Source: Candidatus Aphodousia gallistercoris
GTDB taxonomy: Bacteria > Pseudomonadota > Gammaproteobacteria > Burkholderiales > Burkholderiaceae_F
Direction of reading: 5' to 3'
Assembly: GCA_018714185.1 (NCBI GenBank)
Contig: DVNT01000054.1
Span: forward strand, 1 to 41,467
Length of the DNA: 41,467 bases
The position numbers and the translations under genes were made by a program. Positions 11,013 through 20,514 of the stretch are shown one piece after another. Within the stretch, counting starts at the first letter, position 1, and the number at the start of each line of letters is the position of its first letter. The notes beneath the pieces are model-generated. The model saw only the letters and a program-made list of their open reading frames with translations. It had not been told where the DNA came from and did not search any database.

Positions 11013-11030
11013 ATGTCAAAATATTGTCAT
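11013..11030 (+). promoter_or_regulatory. Pho box 2
   Basis: ATGTCAA 11013-11019 and TTGTCAT 11024-11030 repeat the 7-4-7 PhoB arrangement, exactly 53 bp (about five helical turns) after box 1 and 26 bp before the start codon. It would lie in the transcribed leader if box 1 sets the promoter. Confidence 0.6.
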
Positions 11031-11056
11031 ATTTCTAGTTCCCGCCAGAGGATTGT

Positions 11057-13315
11057 ATGGATAACTATTACATCGCAGTGTTGGCCTTTTTAGGTTGCCT
11101 TGCGATTTTCGATCTCTTCGTTGGCGTCAGCAATGATGCCGTCAATTTTTTAAATTCAGCCCTTGGTTGTCGAATTGCAAAGTTCCGCACAACAATGTGG
11201 GTGGCAACTTTCGGTGTTCTCCTTGGCGCCACATTCTCTTCGGGGATGATGGAAATTGCTCGTTCCGGTGTTTTCCACCCGCAAATGTTCACCTTTTCAG
11301 AAATCATGGTGATTTTCTTTGCGGTCATGATCGCCGACGTGGTCTTACTGGATGCTTTTAACTCACTGGGATTGCCGACCTCCACCACGGTTTCGATTGT
11401 CTTTGAACTCTTAGGCAGTGCCATGGCCGCAGCGTTCTTTAAGCTTTACATGAACGGCGGCTCCTTGGAAATGGTCTTTGACTACATCAACACCAGCAAG
11501 TCGCTTACGATCATTTCCGCGATCCTCATATCCGTTGTGGTCGCCTTTGTGAGCGGGGCTGTTATTCAATACATTATGCGCTTGATCTTCTCCTTCTATT
11601 TCGAGCGCATGTACAAAAAGATCGGCGCAATTTTCGGCGGCTTCTGTATCACCGCCATCATGTATTTCTTGGTCATGAAAGGCGCGAGCGGGGCAAGCTT
11701 CATGCGACCGGAATGGATTGAGTGGATTGACGCTAACACTCGGGTAATCCTCATTACCATGTTCATCGGCCTGACCGTTTTTTTCGAAATCCTCATCCTC
11801 GCTTTTCAAGTCAATATCTTCAAAATCGTCATCCTCTCCGGGACGTTCTCCCTTGCCTTTGCATTCGCCGGCAACGACCTCGTGAACTTCGTTGGTGTGC
11901 CTTTGGCTGCTTTAGACAGTTGGCGCCAATGGTCTGCTTCGGGAGTTTCGGACACCTCTTTCATGATGAGCGGCCTCTTGGAGCCCACACAAACAGAAAC
12001 GATCTTCTTGCTAGCTTCCGGCATGGTTATGGTCTTTACCCTGTGGTTCTCTAAAAAGGCCCACCGTGTGATTCAAACGTCCTTAAACCTCTCTGCGCAG
12101 CAAAGTGACCACGAACAATTCGGCTCATCTCTTCCCGGTCGCGTAATTGTTCGTACAGCCATGGGCCTTGGCTCAATCGTTAACCAATTAATCCCGGGGG
12201 CAGTCAAGACTAAATTAGATTCGCGCTTTAAACACCGCCGTCTGGCCCGAGGCGAAGAACCCTTGCCTTTTGACTATGTCAGAGCTTCGGTCAACTTGGT
12301 GCTCTCGGCCATTTTGATTGCTTCGGCCACGTCCCTGCAATTGCCCCTATCGACCACGTACGTCACTTTCATGGTTGCCATGGGCTCCTCGTTTGCCGAC
12401 GGCGCTTGGGACCGAGAAACGGCGGTTTACCGCATCTCCGGCGTTCTGACCGTGATCAGCGGCTGGTTCTTGACGGCATTGTCTGCAAGTACGCTGGCCG
12501 CCATTGTCTGCTCTTTGATTTTCTTGGGCGGATCGGTTGTGTCGTTCCTGTTGGCTTTGGTTGCCTTCTTCTTGCTGATTCGCTCGAATATCCGCTTCAA
12601 GAAAGAAAACCAAGCCTTCCAAGCCGAACGCAAAATGCGCTATGACGTACCGACCATTCGAGACATCCTCAATAAGCGCGTCGGCCAAAATCTTTACACG
12701 ACCGTTAATCTGTATAACGCGATTGTTGAAAACTTCCTCAACGACAGCGAAAGCGGTTTGCGCAAATTGAAATTGAAATCCAATGCCAATTTTGAGCAAC
12801 TGACACGCGAACGCAGCTTGTACTATCGAATGAACTATTCTAAGTACAAGCCGACTAAAGAAGACTTCGATGCCCGCTACGGTTATTTCCGCACCTTCAC
12901 CAACCTGCGCGACGTCGGACGGTCCTTGCAAAGCTTAGCCCGTGTCACCAAAGACCATATCGCCAATCGCCACCGCACCTTCCAAGGTGAGTTAGGACAA
13001 GACTTGGCCGATCTGGCTCAGATCTTGGTTGAAATCGTCGGGACAAGTCAAAGCATGGAAGGCGTACAGGCCCTTCACAGGAATGCCTCGGCCTTACTAA
13101 CTCGGATCGAAAACATTCAGGAAAAGCTGTTGTTGACCGGTCCGGAAAACGGCTTCTCGGCGCGCGGCTGTGAAATTTATTTGAGTTTCCTCTTGTTTGC
13201 TCGCGAACTGATTAACCACTACGAAATCATTCAGATGCTGCAGCAGAAATTCAATATTCAGCATCCGAAGCAAGTTCAGGCTTCTCCTGAACAAGCGCAA
13301 ACTAAGCCCGCTTAA
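11057..13315 (+). CDS. PiT-family inorganic phosphate transporter with long C-terminal cytoplasmic domain
   Basis: Inner-membrane low-affinity phosphate/cation symporter of the PiT family. The two family signatures are present as inverted halves, GVSNDAVNFLNSALG near residue 23 and AGNDLVNFVGVP near 273, each at the start of a repeat of hydrophobic segments. About ten to twelve membrane spans reach to residue ~515. The last ~235 residues are soluble, helical and charged, and look PhoU-like, giving 752 residues against about 420-500 for the short PiT class. Two Pho boxes upstream support phosphate as substrate and PhoB control. A clear intrinsic terminator follows, so the gene forms its own unit. 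The C-terminal assignment is inference. Confidence 0.9.
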   Translation: MDNYYIAVLAFLGCLAIFDLFVGVSNDAVNFLNSALGCRIAKFRTTMWVATFGVLLGATFSSGMMEIARSGVFHPQMFTFSEIMVIFFAVMIADVVLLDAFNSLGLPTSTTVSIVFELLGSAMAAAFFKLYMNGGSLEMVFDYINTSKSLTIISAILISVVVAFVSGAVIQYIMRLIFSFYFERMYKKIGAIFGGFCITAIMYFLVMKGASGASFMRPEWIEWIDANTRVILITMFIGLTVFFEILILAFQVNIFKIVILSGTFSLAFAFAGNDLVNFVGVPLAALDSWRQWSASGVSDTSFMMSGLLEPTQTETIFLLASGMVMVFTLWFSKKAHRVIQTSLNLSAQQSDHEQFGSSLPGRVIVRTAMGLGSIVNQLIPGAVKTKLDSRFKHRRLARGEEPLPFDYVRASVNLVLSAILIASATSLQLPLSTTYVTFMVAMGSSFADGAWDRETAVYRISGVLTVISGWFLTALSASTLAAIVCSLIFLGGSVVSFLLALVAFFLLIRSNIRFKKENQAFQAERKMRYDVPTIRDILNKRVGQNLYTTVNLYNAIVENFLNDSESGLRKLKLKSNANFEQLTRERSLYYRMNYSKYKPTKEDFDARYGYFRTFTNLRDVGRSLQSLARVTKDHIANRHRTFQGELGQDLADLAQILVEIVGTSQSMEGVQALHRNASALLTRIENIQEKLLLTGPENGFSARGCEIYLSFLLFARELINHYEIIQMLQQKFNIQHPKQVQASPEQAQTKPA

Positions 13316-13329
13316 TTTGCTTTTGCTAG

Positions 13330-13356
13330 CCGCCGGCTTGCCCGGCGGTTTTTTTT
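13330..13356 (+). terminator. Intrinsic terminator of the phosphate transporter gene
   Basis: A 7-bp all-G/C stem (13330-13336 with 13342-13348), a 5-nt loop and eight T residues (13349-13356), 15 bp after the stop codon. A textbook Rho-independent terminator. Confidence 0.9.
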
Positions 13357-13460
13357 AACCATAGCCATACCTAAATCCTATATAACTGGATATTTTAAAG
13401 GTATTTGTTATAACAGAAAAAGATCTCTAAGATATCCTTTTTTTCAAACTAAAGACTCGC

Positions 13461-14618
13461 ATGGCTTCTCAATCTAGGTTTCTGGTCCTTATCCTTACCA
13501 TCGGCGTTTTCGGCATTATCAACACAGAGATGGGCGTGGTGGGCATCATTCCGATCATTGCCGAGCGCTTCGACGTGAGTGTTCCGACAGCCGGCTGGAC
13601 GGTCAGCGTTTTTGCCATTATCGTTTCGCTCGCCGCTCCCATTTTGCCGATGGCCCTGTCAGGCATCAATCGTCGAACCATCATGTTAGTCACCTTGGCA
13701 TTATTCACGGTATCGAACCTTATTGCACTGTTCTCATCGTCTTTCGGATTGCTGCTTTTTTCACGCGCCTTGCCGGCTTGCCTGCATCCGGTATACGTAG
13801 CAATGGCTTTTACACTGGCAGCTCAAAGTACTCCCGACGATCCGTCAAAAGGCATTGCCCGCATCTTTGTCGGAGTCTCGGCCGGCATGGTACTCGGCGT
13901 ACCATTTGCCACATGGCTCACAACGCACTTCGGTTATGAAATCGCGATGAGCTTTTTTGCCTTCATCAACCTTGCCGCTTTGCTTGCTACGATCTTTTGG
14001 GTCCCTCCGATACCGACTAAACAATCCGGTTTCGGAACTCAAATTAAAGTTCTGAAAAGCCAAATCCTGTGGCTTAGCGTCATTGCTTTTACCGGCATCA
14101 ACGGAGCCATGTTCGGCTTTTTTAGCTATATGTCGGACTTTTTAATTCAGGTAAGCGAACTTAATTTTGATGCGGTGAGTTCCGTACTCTTGATCTATGG
14201 CTTGGCCAATATCGCCGGCAATATGCTCGCCGGCAAAATGTTCGGCAAGCATCGCACCTTTTATATTTTCGCGACACCGGCGGTGATGCTAGGCGGCTAT
14301 GCCGCACTTTTTGCTCTAGGCAAGCAGTGGCTTGCCTCTGCCGGCTTGTTGCTCGCGCTCGGCGTCTTGGCGGGCTTTGTCAATATCGTCGGCCAATTCT
14401 TAATTTCTTCGGCTGCTCGCAAAGCTCCCGACTTCGCTAACGGACTTTTTCTCATGGCCGCCAATTTGGGCACCGCCTTCGGAACCTTTTTTTGCGGCCT
14501 ATTTATCGCTAGCGGCGACAGCCGCGATGCGTTATTCGGATCATGGATTCTGCTCACGCTAAGCCTTGTCTGCATTGCCATTCGCCAAAAAATAGCGCCT
14601 CGACATGGTATGTCGTAG
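13461..14618 (+). CDS. MFS transporter, DHA1-type exporter
   Basis: Twelve-span inner-membrane transporter of the major facilitator superfamily. The 385 residues have the DHA1 drug/arabinose-exporter look (AraJ/YdhP-like): GVFGIINTEMGVVGIIP in span 1, the GWTVSVFAI stretch in span 2, and GLANIAGNMLAGKMFG between spans 7 and 8, which mirrors the motif A loop. The substrate cannot be read from the sequence; an efflux role is inferred from the subfamily. There is no strong ribosome-binding site before ATG 13461. A small hairpin (14601-14606 with 14610-14615) touches the stop codon. It sits as a single gene between the transporter terminator and ispB. Confidence 0.85.
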   Translation: MASQSRFLVLILTIGVFGIINTEMGVVGIIPIIAERFDVSVPTAGWTVSVFAIIVSLAAPILPMALSGINRRTIMLVTLALFTVSNLIALFSSSFGLLLFSRALPACLHPVYVAMAFTLAAQSTPDDPSKGIARIFVGVSAGMVLGVPFATWLTTHFGYEIAMSFFAFINLAALLATIFWVPPIPTKQSGFGTQIKVLKSQILWLSVIAFTGINGAMFGFFSYMSDFLIQVSELNFDAVSSVLLIYGLANIAGNMLAGKMFGKHRTFYIFATPAVMLGGYAALFALGKQWLASAGLLLALGVLAGFVNIVGQFLISSAARKAPDFANGLFLMAANLGTAFGTFFCGLFIASGDSRDALFGSWILLTLSLVCIAIRQKIAPRHGMS

Positions 14619-14711
14619 CAAGATCAAACAAGCGGATTTACTTGCTTTTTGTTTCTCATTGAGGCTGTTATCCGTTTCTTCTAAAAATTAGGGCTTTTCC
14701 CGAAGCTTAAC

Positions 14712-14717
14712 TATAAT
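14712..14717 (+). promoter_or_regulatory. ispB: Consensus -10 box at the ispB start
   Basis: A perfect TATAAT overlaps the first ATG of ispB (14716). If used, transcription would start near 14724, only about 4 nt before the second in-frame ATG at 14728. No good -35 box is visible. Confidence 0.35.
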
Positions 14718-15729
14718 GTCGGGCACTATGACAAAAACAGCTTCTATCTCGCCCAAGGCCCAAGCAGCCCGGGCAGTACTGGCGCCGATTGCTGAAGACT
14801 TGGTAGCCGTGGATCGCATTCTCAACCAAGAATTATCAGCAAGCCAAAGTCCGAAAATTGCCGAAGTCGGCCACTATATCATCGCTGCCGGCGGCAAACG
14901 CATGCGGCCGGCTCTTTTAATGCTGATGGCCAGGGCTTTGGGTTATACGGGAACCGTTCATCAAGAATTGGGCGCTACCATCGAAATGCTTCATACGGCA
15001 ACGCTCATGCATGACGATGTCGTTGATGAAGGGATGATGCGGCGCGGCCGCCCGACAGCCAATGCACGCTGGGGCAACAATGTCTCCGTACTGGTTGGCG
15101 ACTTCATGTATACCCGTTCATTTCAAATGATGGTCCGCATTGGGAACCTGAAAGTAATGGAGGCTCTGGCTGGTGCTGCTAACGTCTTAAGCGAAGGCGA
15201 GGTCATCCAGATGCAAAACGCCCATGACCCGTCGGTCGACGAGTCTCGATACCTTAAAGTAATCGAGCGAAAAACTTCCGCGCTTTTTGTAGCGGCTGCC
15301 CGTATGGCTTGCGCCATCTCCGATGCGACTCAAACACAAGAGCAGGCACTTATCGACTATGCCAAGGCTCTCGGCAATGCTTTCCAAATTGCTGACGATA
15401 TTCTTGATTATTCGGGCGATCCCAGCCAAAGCGGCAAGCAAATCGGCGCTGATTTTGCAGAGGGCAAAGTCACCCTGCCGGTCATTTACACTTTACAAGA
15501 GACAAACAGCGAAAATCGCCGCTTTATCGAAGAAGCCATTCGCAACGGTCATGGCGATTTTGAGAAGATTTCGGCTGTTATCGCCCAAACTCGAGCGATC
15601 GAACGATGCCGCCAACGAGCTCATGAGGAATTAAATCGAGGGAAAAAAGCATTATCTGCTTTGCCCTCTTCCATTTTTAAAAATTCTCTGATAGAATTGC
15701 TCTCCTTCGTGGTTGAGAGAGAATCTTAA
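14716..15729 (+). CDS. ispB: Octaprenyl diphosphate synthase (polyprenyl synthetase)
   Basis: Builds the all-trans polyprenyl chain of ubiquinone/menaquinone from FPP and IPP in the cytoplasm. The 337 residues have both aspartate-rich motifs: DDVVD at 100-104 (first) and DDILDY near 226 (second), plus GGKRMRP at 59-65, which binds IPP. The start is uncertain: ATG 14716 overlaps a TATAAT box, and ATG 14728 (MTKTA, 333 residues) is also possible. Neither has a clear ribosome-binding site. In many proteobacteria ispB is divergent from rplU; here two transporter genes lie between them. Chain length (C40) is inferred from context. Confidence 0.92.
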   Translation: MSGTMTKTASISPKAQAARAVLAPIAEDLVAVDRILNQELSASQSPKIAEVGHYIIAAGGKRMRPALLMLMARALGYTGTVHQELGATIEMLHTATLMHDDVVDEGMMRRGRPTANARWGNNVSVLVGDFMYTRSFQMMVRIGNLKVMEALAGAANVLSEGEVIQMQNAHDPSVDESRYLKVIERKTSALFVAAARMACAISDATQTQEQALIDYAKALGNAFQIADDILDYSGDPSQSGKQIGADFAEGKVTLPVIYTLQETNSENRRFIEEAIRNGHGDFEKISAVIAQTRAIERCRQRAHEELNRGKKALSALPSSIFKNSLIELLSFVVERES

Positions 15730-15737
15730 CGCGAAAT

Positions 15738-15814
15738 CGGAGTGTAGCTCAGCCTGGTAGAGTACTACGTTCGGGACGTAGGTGTCGGAGGTTCGAATCC
15801 TCTCACTCCGACCA
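15738..15814 (+). tRNA. tRNA-Pro (anticodon CGG)
   Basis: A full cloverleaf: acceptor CGGAGTG 15738-15744 pairs with CACTCCG 15804-15810. The anticodon stem CTACG/CGTAG encloses TTCGGGA with anticodon CGG at 15772-15774. The T loop is TTCGAAT, and CCA is encoded at 15812-15814. It reads the CCG codon. It lies 8 bp after ispB, so it could be processed from the ispB transcript. Confidence 0.97.
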
Positions 15815-15824
15815 GAATTTCAGG

Positions 15825-15854
15825 AGGGAGATAAGTTAACTTATCTCCCTTTTT
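15825..15854 (+). terminator. Terminator after tRNA-Pro
   Basis: A perfect 11-bp stem (15825-15835 with 15840-15850), loop TTAA and a T-rich tail just after the tRNA. It ends the ispB/tRNA unit. Confidence 0.85.
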
Positions 15855-15858
15855 CCTT

Positions 15859-15889
15859 TTGTACAACGCAGAAGGCAAAAACGTATAAT
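15859..15889 (+). promoter_or_regulatory. Candidate coaE promoter
   Basis: A perfect TATAAT at 15884-15889 with TTGTAC at 15859-15864 (19-bp spacer, slightly long), 35 bp before the coaE start. It fits a new unit after the tRNA terminator. Confidence 0.5.
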
Positions 15890-15924
15890 TTTCCCTACCT
15901 CTTCATTACTTTGGGATCCATCTT

Positions 15925-16554
15925 ATGACTTGGATTGTTGGGCTGACAGGCGGCATCGGCTCCGGGAAAACGCAAGCAAGCAATGTATTTGCCTCCTTGG
16001 GCGTGCCTGTTATTGATACAGATTTAATTAGCCACGCTTTGACGGCCCCCCGGGGGTTGGCGATAGAGGCTATTCGGGCCGCCTTTGGCGATGAGGTCAT
16101 CTCGGCAAGCGGAGAAATGGACCGAAAAAAAATGCGTCAGCTAGTCTTTGCTGACCCCGCTGCCAGGCAAAAATTAGAAGGCATCTTGCATCCGCTGATT
16201 GCTCGAGTCGCCTTAGCCTCGATCAGTCAACATGCCGATGCGCCCTACGTCGTCTTGGTTGTACCGCTGTTGGCCGAAAGCCCCGCTTGGATTAGCCGTT
16301 GCGATCGAATTTTAGTTATCGACTGCGAAGTGCAAACTCAAATCGAAAGGATTATGAAACGCTCCAACCTGACTCGGGAAGAGGCCGTGAGCATTATTTC
16401 TCAGCAAGCTTCTCGTGAAGCGCGCAAGGCCATTGCCAATGAAGTCATTGTCAACGAGTCGTCTATTGAGCACCTCACCCAGCAGGTAACCCGCCTGCAC
16501 GATTACTATTTGCGTTTGGCGAGTCAGTCGCCTAACGCCGGAGCCCCCGTATGA
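15925..16554 (+). CDS. coaE: Dephospho-CoA kinase
   Basis: Last step of coenzyme A synthesis: ATP-dependent phosphorylation of the ribose 3'-OH of dephospho-CoA. The 209-residue P-loop kinase has GGIGSGKT at 9-16, DTDLISH near 32 (typical of CoaE), and HPLIA in the CoA-binding lid region. Length is normal. The stop codon overlaps the start of yacG by 4 bp (ATGA), so the two are translationally coupled. Many betaproteobacteria have zapD between coaE and yacG; here it is absent. Confidence 0.95.
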   Translation: MTWIVGLTGGIGSGKTQASNVFASLGVPVIDTDLISHALTAPRGLAIEAIRAAFGDEVISASGEMDRKKMRQLVFADPAARQKLEGILHPLIARVALASISQHADAPYVVLVVPLLAESPAWISRCDRILVIDCEVQTQIERIMKRSNLTREEAVSIISQQASREARKAIANEVIVNESSIEHLTQQVTRLHDYYLRLASQSPNAGAPV

Positions 16555-16793
16555 TTGTGAAATGTCCAACCTGCCATAAGCCTGTGGAGTGGTCTGAAAA
16601 AAATCCTTGGCGCCCGTTTTGCTCGGAGCGTTGCAAACTGATTGATCTCGGAGAATGGGCTAGCGACAGCTATGTCATCCGCGGCAATAGCTACGAGCAG
16701 ACCAACGAGTCCGAAGCCGACCGTCTCGCTCAGCAACTTTTTTCTTCCTTGGAAGAAGAGAAAAAGGACTCGTCTTCAGAGCAACAGCGCTAA
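16551..16793 (+). CDS. yacG: DNA gyrase inhibitor YacG (zinc-binding)
   Basis: Small zinc protein that in E. coli binds GyrB and blocks DNA binding by gyrase. The 80 residues hold the four zinc cysteines in a C-x2-C...C-x3-C pattern (Cys5, Cys8, Cys24, Cys28) and the family motif [17 protein letters not shown] at 21-37. The C-terminal tail is acidic and probably disordered. It overlaps coaE by 4 bp. Its TAA (16791-16793) overlaps the stop of the convergent Nudix gene. Confidence 0.93.
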   Translation: MIVKCPTCHKPVEWSEKNPWRPFCSERCKLIDLGEWASDSYVIRGNSYEQTNESEADRLAQQLFSSLEEEKKDSSSEQQR

Positions 16794-17632
16794 ATCGTTT
16801 CTATCCAACCTTGCGCCCCATGCGGGCGCAAAAATTTTTCATCATCCACGCGTACGCTTGTCGCATAAAGCGGAACCGGATTTTCCTCAAGCAACCGTTG
16901 CCAAGCGCTGGATCCAACCTGAACAAAGTCCGGTGCAATGGCAAAAAGTGCACCGGAGTCTTTAAACGCCGTCCAATCATCCGAGCCAATACCAAACGCA
17001 TACCGCTCATGATAAATGCGATTGTGCTCAACCGGAGCCTTGGCATAAACGCCATCAGATACTTCCTGGATAGCCTGTGAAGCAGAGGCTTCTACCCAAA
17101 ATTGAACGATGCCTGTCGCGGCCAATTTTTCACGCCAAAAAGCTAACCGCTCGCATTGGGCTGCCCCCAGCATCACGCCATCAAAGGTTCTTTTCTCAAT
17201 CTTTGATAGATCGGGCACATCGCTTTCGATTCTCAACCAATGCTTAGGCAAGCGCAGCCAAGATGCAATCGGTTCACTCGCTTTAAGAATGGGACTCGGC
17301 CATTGGTCCAAATCAAAAAAACCGAATTGCTGCTTTTCTCGCGACTGGGGCACGCCGCTCCAATTCCAAGAGCGAACGAAGTGCAATTTCACAACCGCAT
17401 GGGGATACTCATGCACTAGCGTCACCCATGGCGCGCAAGCCTTCACATCCAATCCCAGTTCTTCACGCAATTCCCGGCGAACCGTTTCTTCAACACTTTC
17501 CCCGGCCTCCATCTTCCCGCCGGGAAATTCCCACCATCCGGCGAAAGGCTTACCTTGCGGACGGGAATTAATCAAACACTGACCTTTCTCGTTAAATAAT
17601 ACGGCACAAGCTACCGGCGTAATCGCCCTCAT
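16790..17632 (-). CDS. Nudix hydrolase fused to a degenerate ThiE/TenI-like domain
   Basis: N-terminal MutT-type Nudix hydrolase, which probably removes oxidised or other unusual nucleoside triphosphates. With the start at 17632 (MRAITPV, after AGGGGG) the protein has 280 residues. A longer reading from 17674 would run through a hairpin and has no ribosome-binding site. The Nudix box G-x5-E-x7-RE-x2-EE-x-G is intact at about residues 38-60. The C-terminal half resembles the thiamine-phosphate-synthase-like domain found in many beta- and gammaproteobacterial MutT proteins, ending in [10 protein letters not shown]...HGAQGW. It lacks the glycine-rich phosphate-binding pair, so catalysis by that half is doubtful. 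It follows secA on the same strand and converges on yacG. Confidence 0.87.
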   Translation of the reverse strand: MRAITPVACAVLFNEKGQCLINSRPQGKPFAGWWEFPGGKMEAGESVEETVRRELREELGLDVKACAPWVTLVHEYPHAVVKLHFVRSWNWSGVPQSREKQQFGFFDLDQWPSPILKASEPIASWLRLPKHWLRIESDVPDLSKIEKRTFDGVMLGAAQCERLAFWREKLAATGIVQFWVEASASQAIQEVSDGVYAKAPVEHNRIYHERYAFGIGSDDWTAFKDSGALFAIAPDFVQVGSSAWQRLLEENPVPLYATSVRVDDEKFLRPHGAQGWIETI

Positions 17633-17652
17633 GGATCCCCCTAACACAATGA

Positions 17653-17670
17653 AGGCGCCTTGCGGCGCCT
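17653..17670 (-). terminator. Hairpin between secA and the Nudix gene
   Basis: AGGCGCC/GGCGCCT (17664-17670 with 17653-17659) closes a GCAA tetraloop on the leftward strand, 14 bp past the secA stop. The U-tract is poor (TTCATT), so partial termination or an mRNA-stabilising stem is likely. Confidence 0.45.
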
Positions 17671-17683
17671 GCATAAGGAAAAA

Positions 17684-20476
17684 TTAATCAACGTGTCCGT
17701 GACAATTCTTAAATTTCTTGCCGGAACCGCACGGGCAGGGATCGTTGCGGGAGACGCCGCGCCAATCCACCTCGTCCAAATTCACTCCGTAAGGCGACAT
17801 GCCGGTAAAGGAGAGCTCATGGCCCTCATCATCGTGCACCTTGCGCTCTTTCATTTGTTCTTGACGAGCCTCTTGCTCGGCCTTGGCACGAGCCTGCGCA
17901 TCGGCTAAAGCTTGAGCCCGAGCCTCGGCTTCAGCCTGGGCTTGGCGTTGCTGGGCCTCCACTTCCTCGCGGGTTTGAATTTGAACGTTCATCAAAACAC
18001 GCATCACATTTTCGCGCACGCGATCGAGCAAAGTTTCAAACATCGAGAAAGCTTCGCGCTTGTATTCCTGCTTGGGCTGCTTTTGAGCATAACCGCGCAA
18101 GTAGATCCCCTGACGCAACGCATCCAGCGCCGTAATGTGCGCACGCCAAATGGCATCAAGCACTTGCAACGTGACCTGGCGGGAGAAATCGTTCATTGCT
18201 TGAGGACCGGCGAGTTCCACCTTTTCGTTATAAATACGGTCAACCTCGTCAATCAAAGCCTTCTCCAAATCCTCGTCGGTCACGGACGTGCTCTTGTCGA
18301 GCATCGCCTGCAAGTCCAAATTGATGGACCATTCCGTTCGGAGAATGGACATTAGCTTCTTCAGATCCCACTGCTCTTCGACTGTATCGGCCGGCACATA
18401 GGCACGGAACAGGTCCTGGAAGTAGCCGTGACGCAAATTCGTGATCATCTCACTGAGATCTTTGCTTTCCAAAATTTCATTACGCAAGCGGTAAATTTCC
18501 CTGCGTTGGTCGTTTTGGACATCATCGAATTCGAGCAGCTGCTTACGAATATCGTAGTTGCGGCTTTCAACCTTGCGCTGAGCACTTTCGATCATGCGCG
18601 AGAGCATGTTCGACTCAATCGCAACCCCCTCTTCGAGCTTGAGCTTATCGGCAATGGCCCTCATGCGGTCGCCGCCGAAAATGCGCAAAAGCGGATCCTC
18701 CATTGAAAGATAAAAACACGAAGAACCCGGGTCGCCTTGACGGCCGGCGCGGCCGCGCAGCTGGTTATCGATACGGCGGGATTCGTGGCGCTCGCTACCG
18801 ATAATGCGCAAGCCACCCGCCTTGACGACCTTATCGTGCTCAACTTGCCAAGCGGCTTTAAGCGCGTCTATTTGACTCTTCTTTTCTTCTTCGGATAAGT
18901 CCGGATTAAAGCGAATCTCGTCGATATGCTTATTGATGCCGCCGCCCAGCACGATATCGGTACCGCGGCCGGCCATGTTCGTGGCAATCGTTACCACACC
19001 GGGACGGCCGGCTTCCAACACGATCTGAGCTTCTCGTTCGTGCTGCTTGGCATTGAGCACATTGTGGGCAATGCCTTCCTTGGTAAGCAACTGGCTTAAC
19101 GCCTCGGAGTTTTCAATTGAGGTTGTCCCCAAAAGAACCGGTTGTTGGCGCTTCTGGCACTCTTTAATGTCGTCGACAATCGCCTTGTACTTTTCGTTAA
19201 CCGTTCTAAAGACACGGTCCTGTTGGTCGATACGAATCATCTTGCGATGCGTCGGAATCACCACGGTTTCCAAGCCGTAGATATCTTGGAATTCATACGC
19301 CTCGGTATCGGCCGTACCGGTCATGCCCGAGAGCTTTTCATACATACGGAAGTAGTTCTGGAATGTAATCGAAGCGTAGGTTTGATTTTCCTGATTGATC
19401 TTGACGCCTTCCTTAGCTTCCACGGCCTGGTGGAGACCTTCCGACCAACGGCGCCCGGGCATCAATCGGCCGGTAAATTCGTCAACGATAACGATTTCTC
19501 CGTTTTGCACGACATACTGTTGGTCTCGCTTAAAGAGCGTATGGGCACGCAAAGCGGCATTTAAGTGGTGCATCAGGATGATATTTTGGCCGGAATACAA
19601 GCTCTGTCCGCTCGGGATCATGCCGCGTTCGGTCAAAATCTTCTCAATATGTTCGTGTCCCTCTTCGGAGATGTAAACTTGGTGGGCTTTTTCATCAACC
19701 CAATAGTCACCCGGTCCCTTTTCCTCCTTTTGCGGAATCAAAAGCGGAGGAATTTCGTTCATCTTAGCGTACAGCTCCGTATTGTCATTGGCCGGACCGG
19801 AAATGATCAAAGGCGTACGCGCTTCATCGATCAAAATGGAGTCCACTTCGTCAACGATCGCATAGTGCAGGCCGCGCTGACGCCGATGGTTCGGGTCGTA
19901 CTCCATATTGTCGCGCAAGTAGTCAAACCCGAATTCATTGTTCGTGCCGTACGTAATATCGGCCGCATACGCCTTCACCTTTTCTTCGTTGGGCTGTTGG
20001 CTGTAAATGGTACCGACACTCATCCCGAGGAAGTTATAAACACGCCCCATCCATTCGGCATCGCGCTTGGCCAAATAGTCGTTGACCGTCACCACATGCA
20101 CTCCCTTGGCAGGCAATGCATTTAAATAAACAGCCAAAGTAGCGGTGAGCGTTTTACCTTCGCCGGTACGCATTTCCGCAATCTTGCCGTCGTTGAGCAC
20201 CATGCCGCCGATTAGCTGCACGTCAAAGTGGCGCATACCGAGCACACGGAAACTGGCTTCGCGAACCACGGCAAAAGCCTCCGGCAACAATGAATCCAAC
20301 GTTTCACCTTTGGCCAAACGGTCGCGGAATTCTTGAGTTTTAGCGCTCAACTGCTCGTCAGTGAGCGCTTTCATTGAATCTTCAAGCTTGTTGATGGCCG
20401 CGCACTGGCGGCGGTATTGTTTGATCAAGCGGTCATTGCGACTGCCGAAAATTTTGGTTAAGAGCTCAGAAAACAT
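17684..20476 (-). CDS. secA: Preprotein translocase ATPase SecA
   Basis: Motor ATPase that pushes unfolded preproteins through SecYEG. The full-length 930-residue protein has Walker A GEGKT at 105-109, the [18 protein letters not shown]-type motif, and the [10 protein letters not shown] arginine-finger motif near residue 600. The C-terminal zinc site is at Cys914, Cys916, Cys925, His926 ([13 protein letters not shown]), which binds SecB and ribosomes. Residues ~835-880 before this are an Ala/Gln/Glu/Arg-rich linker. Upstream, an 8-bp hairpin lies just before the weak ribosome-binding site. The Nudix gene follows. In many relatives argJ lies near secA; it is not here. Confidence 0.98.
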   Translation of the reverse strand: MFSELLTKIFGSRNDRLIKQYRRQCAAINKLEDSMKALTDEQLSAKTQEFRDRLAKGETLDSLLPEAFAVVREASFRVLGMRHFDVQLIGGMVLNDGKIAEMRTGEGKTLTATLAVYLNALPAKGVHVVTVNDYLAKRDAEWMGRVYNFLGMSVGTIYSQQPNEEKVKAYAADITYGTNNEFGFDYLRDNMEYDPNHRRQRGLHYAIVDEVDSILIDEARTPLIISGPANDNTELYAKMNEIPPLLIPQKEEKGPGDYWVDEKAHQVYISEEGHEHIEKILTERGMIPSGQSLYSGQNIILMHHLNAALRAHTLFKRDQQYVVQNGEIVIVDEFTGRLMPGRRWSEGLHQAVEAKEGVKINQENQTYASITFQNYFRMYEKLSGMTGTADTEAYEFQDIYGLETVVIPTHRKMIRIDQQDRVFRTVNEKYKAIVDDIKECQKRQQPVLLGTTSIENSEALSQLLTKEGIAHNVLNAKQHEREAQIVLEAGRPGVVTIATNMAGRGTDIVLGGGINKHIDEIRFNPDLSEEEKKSQIDALKAAWQVEHDKVVKAGGLRIIGSERHESRRIDNQLRGRAGRQGDPGSSCFYLSMEDPLLRIFGGDRMRAIADKLKLEEGVAIESNMLSRMIESAQRKVESRNYDIRKQLLEFDDVQNDQRREIYRLRNEILESKDLSEMITNLRHGYFQDLFRAYVPADTVEEQWDLKKLMSILRTEWSINLDLQAMLDKSTSVTDEDLEKALIDEVDRIYNEKVELAGPQAMNDFSRQVTLQVLDAIWRAHITALDALRQGIYLRGYAQKQPKQEYKREAFSMFETLLDRVRENVMRVLMNVQIQTREEVEAQQRQAQAEAEARAQALADAQARAKAEQEARQEQMKERKVHDDEGHELSFTGMSPYGVNLDEVDWRGVSRNDPCPCGSGKKFKNCHGHVD

Positions 20477-20494
20477 TATTGATAACCCTGCTCA

Positions 20495-20514
20495 GGCGAA
20501 GGCGTCCCTTCGCC
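20495..20514 (-). promoter_or_regulatory. Hairpin in the secA leader
   Basis: A perfect 8-bp stem GGCGAAGG/CCTTCGCC (20507-20514 with 20495-20502) with a 4-nt loop ends 18 nt before the secA start codon, next to the presumed ribosome-binding site (AGGG). It may modulate initiation. No secM-like gene precedes secA. Confidence 0.4.

Noticed and set aside
14629-14650. Terminator after the MFS gene
   Set aside because: Only a 4-bp stem (CAAG/CTTG) precedes the T-rich stretch, too weak to call.
17633-17674. Longer start of the Nudix protein
   Set aside because: The extension is read through a hairpin and has no ribosome-binding site; ATG 17632 follows AGGGGG.
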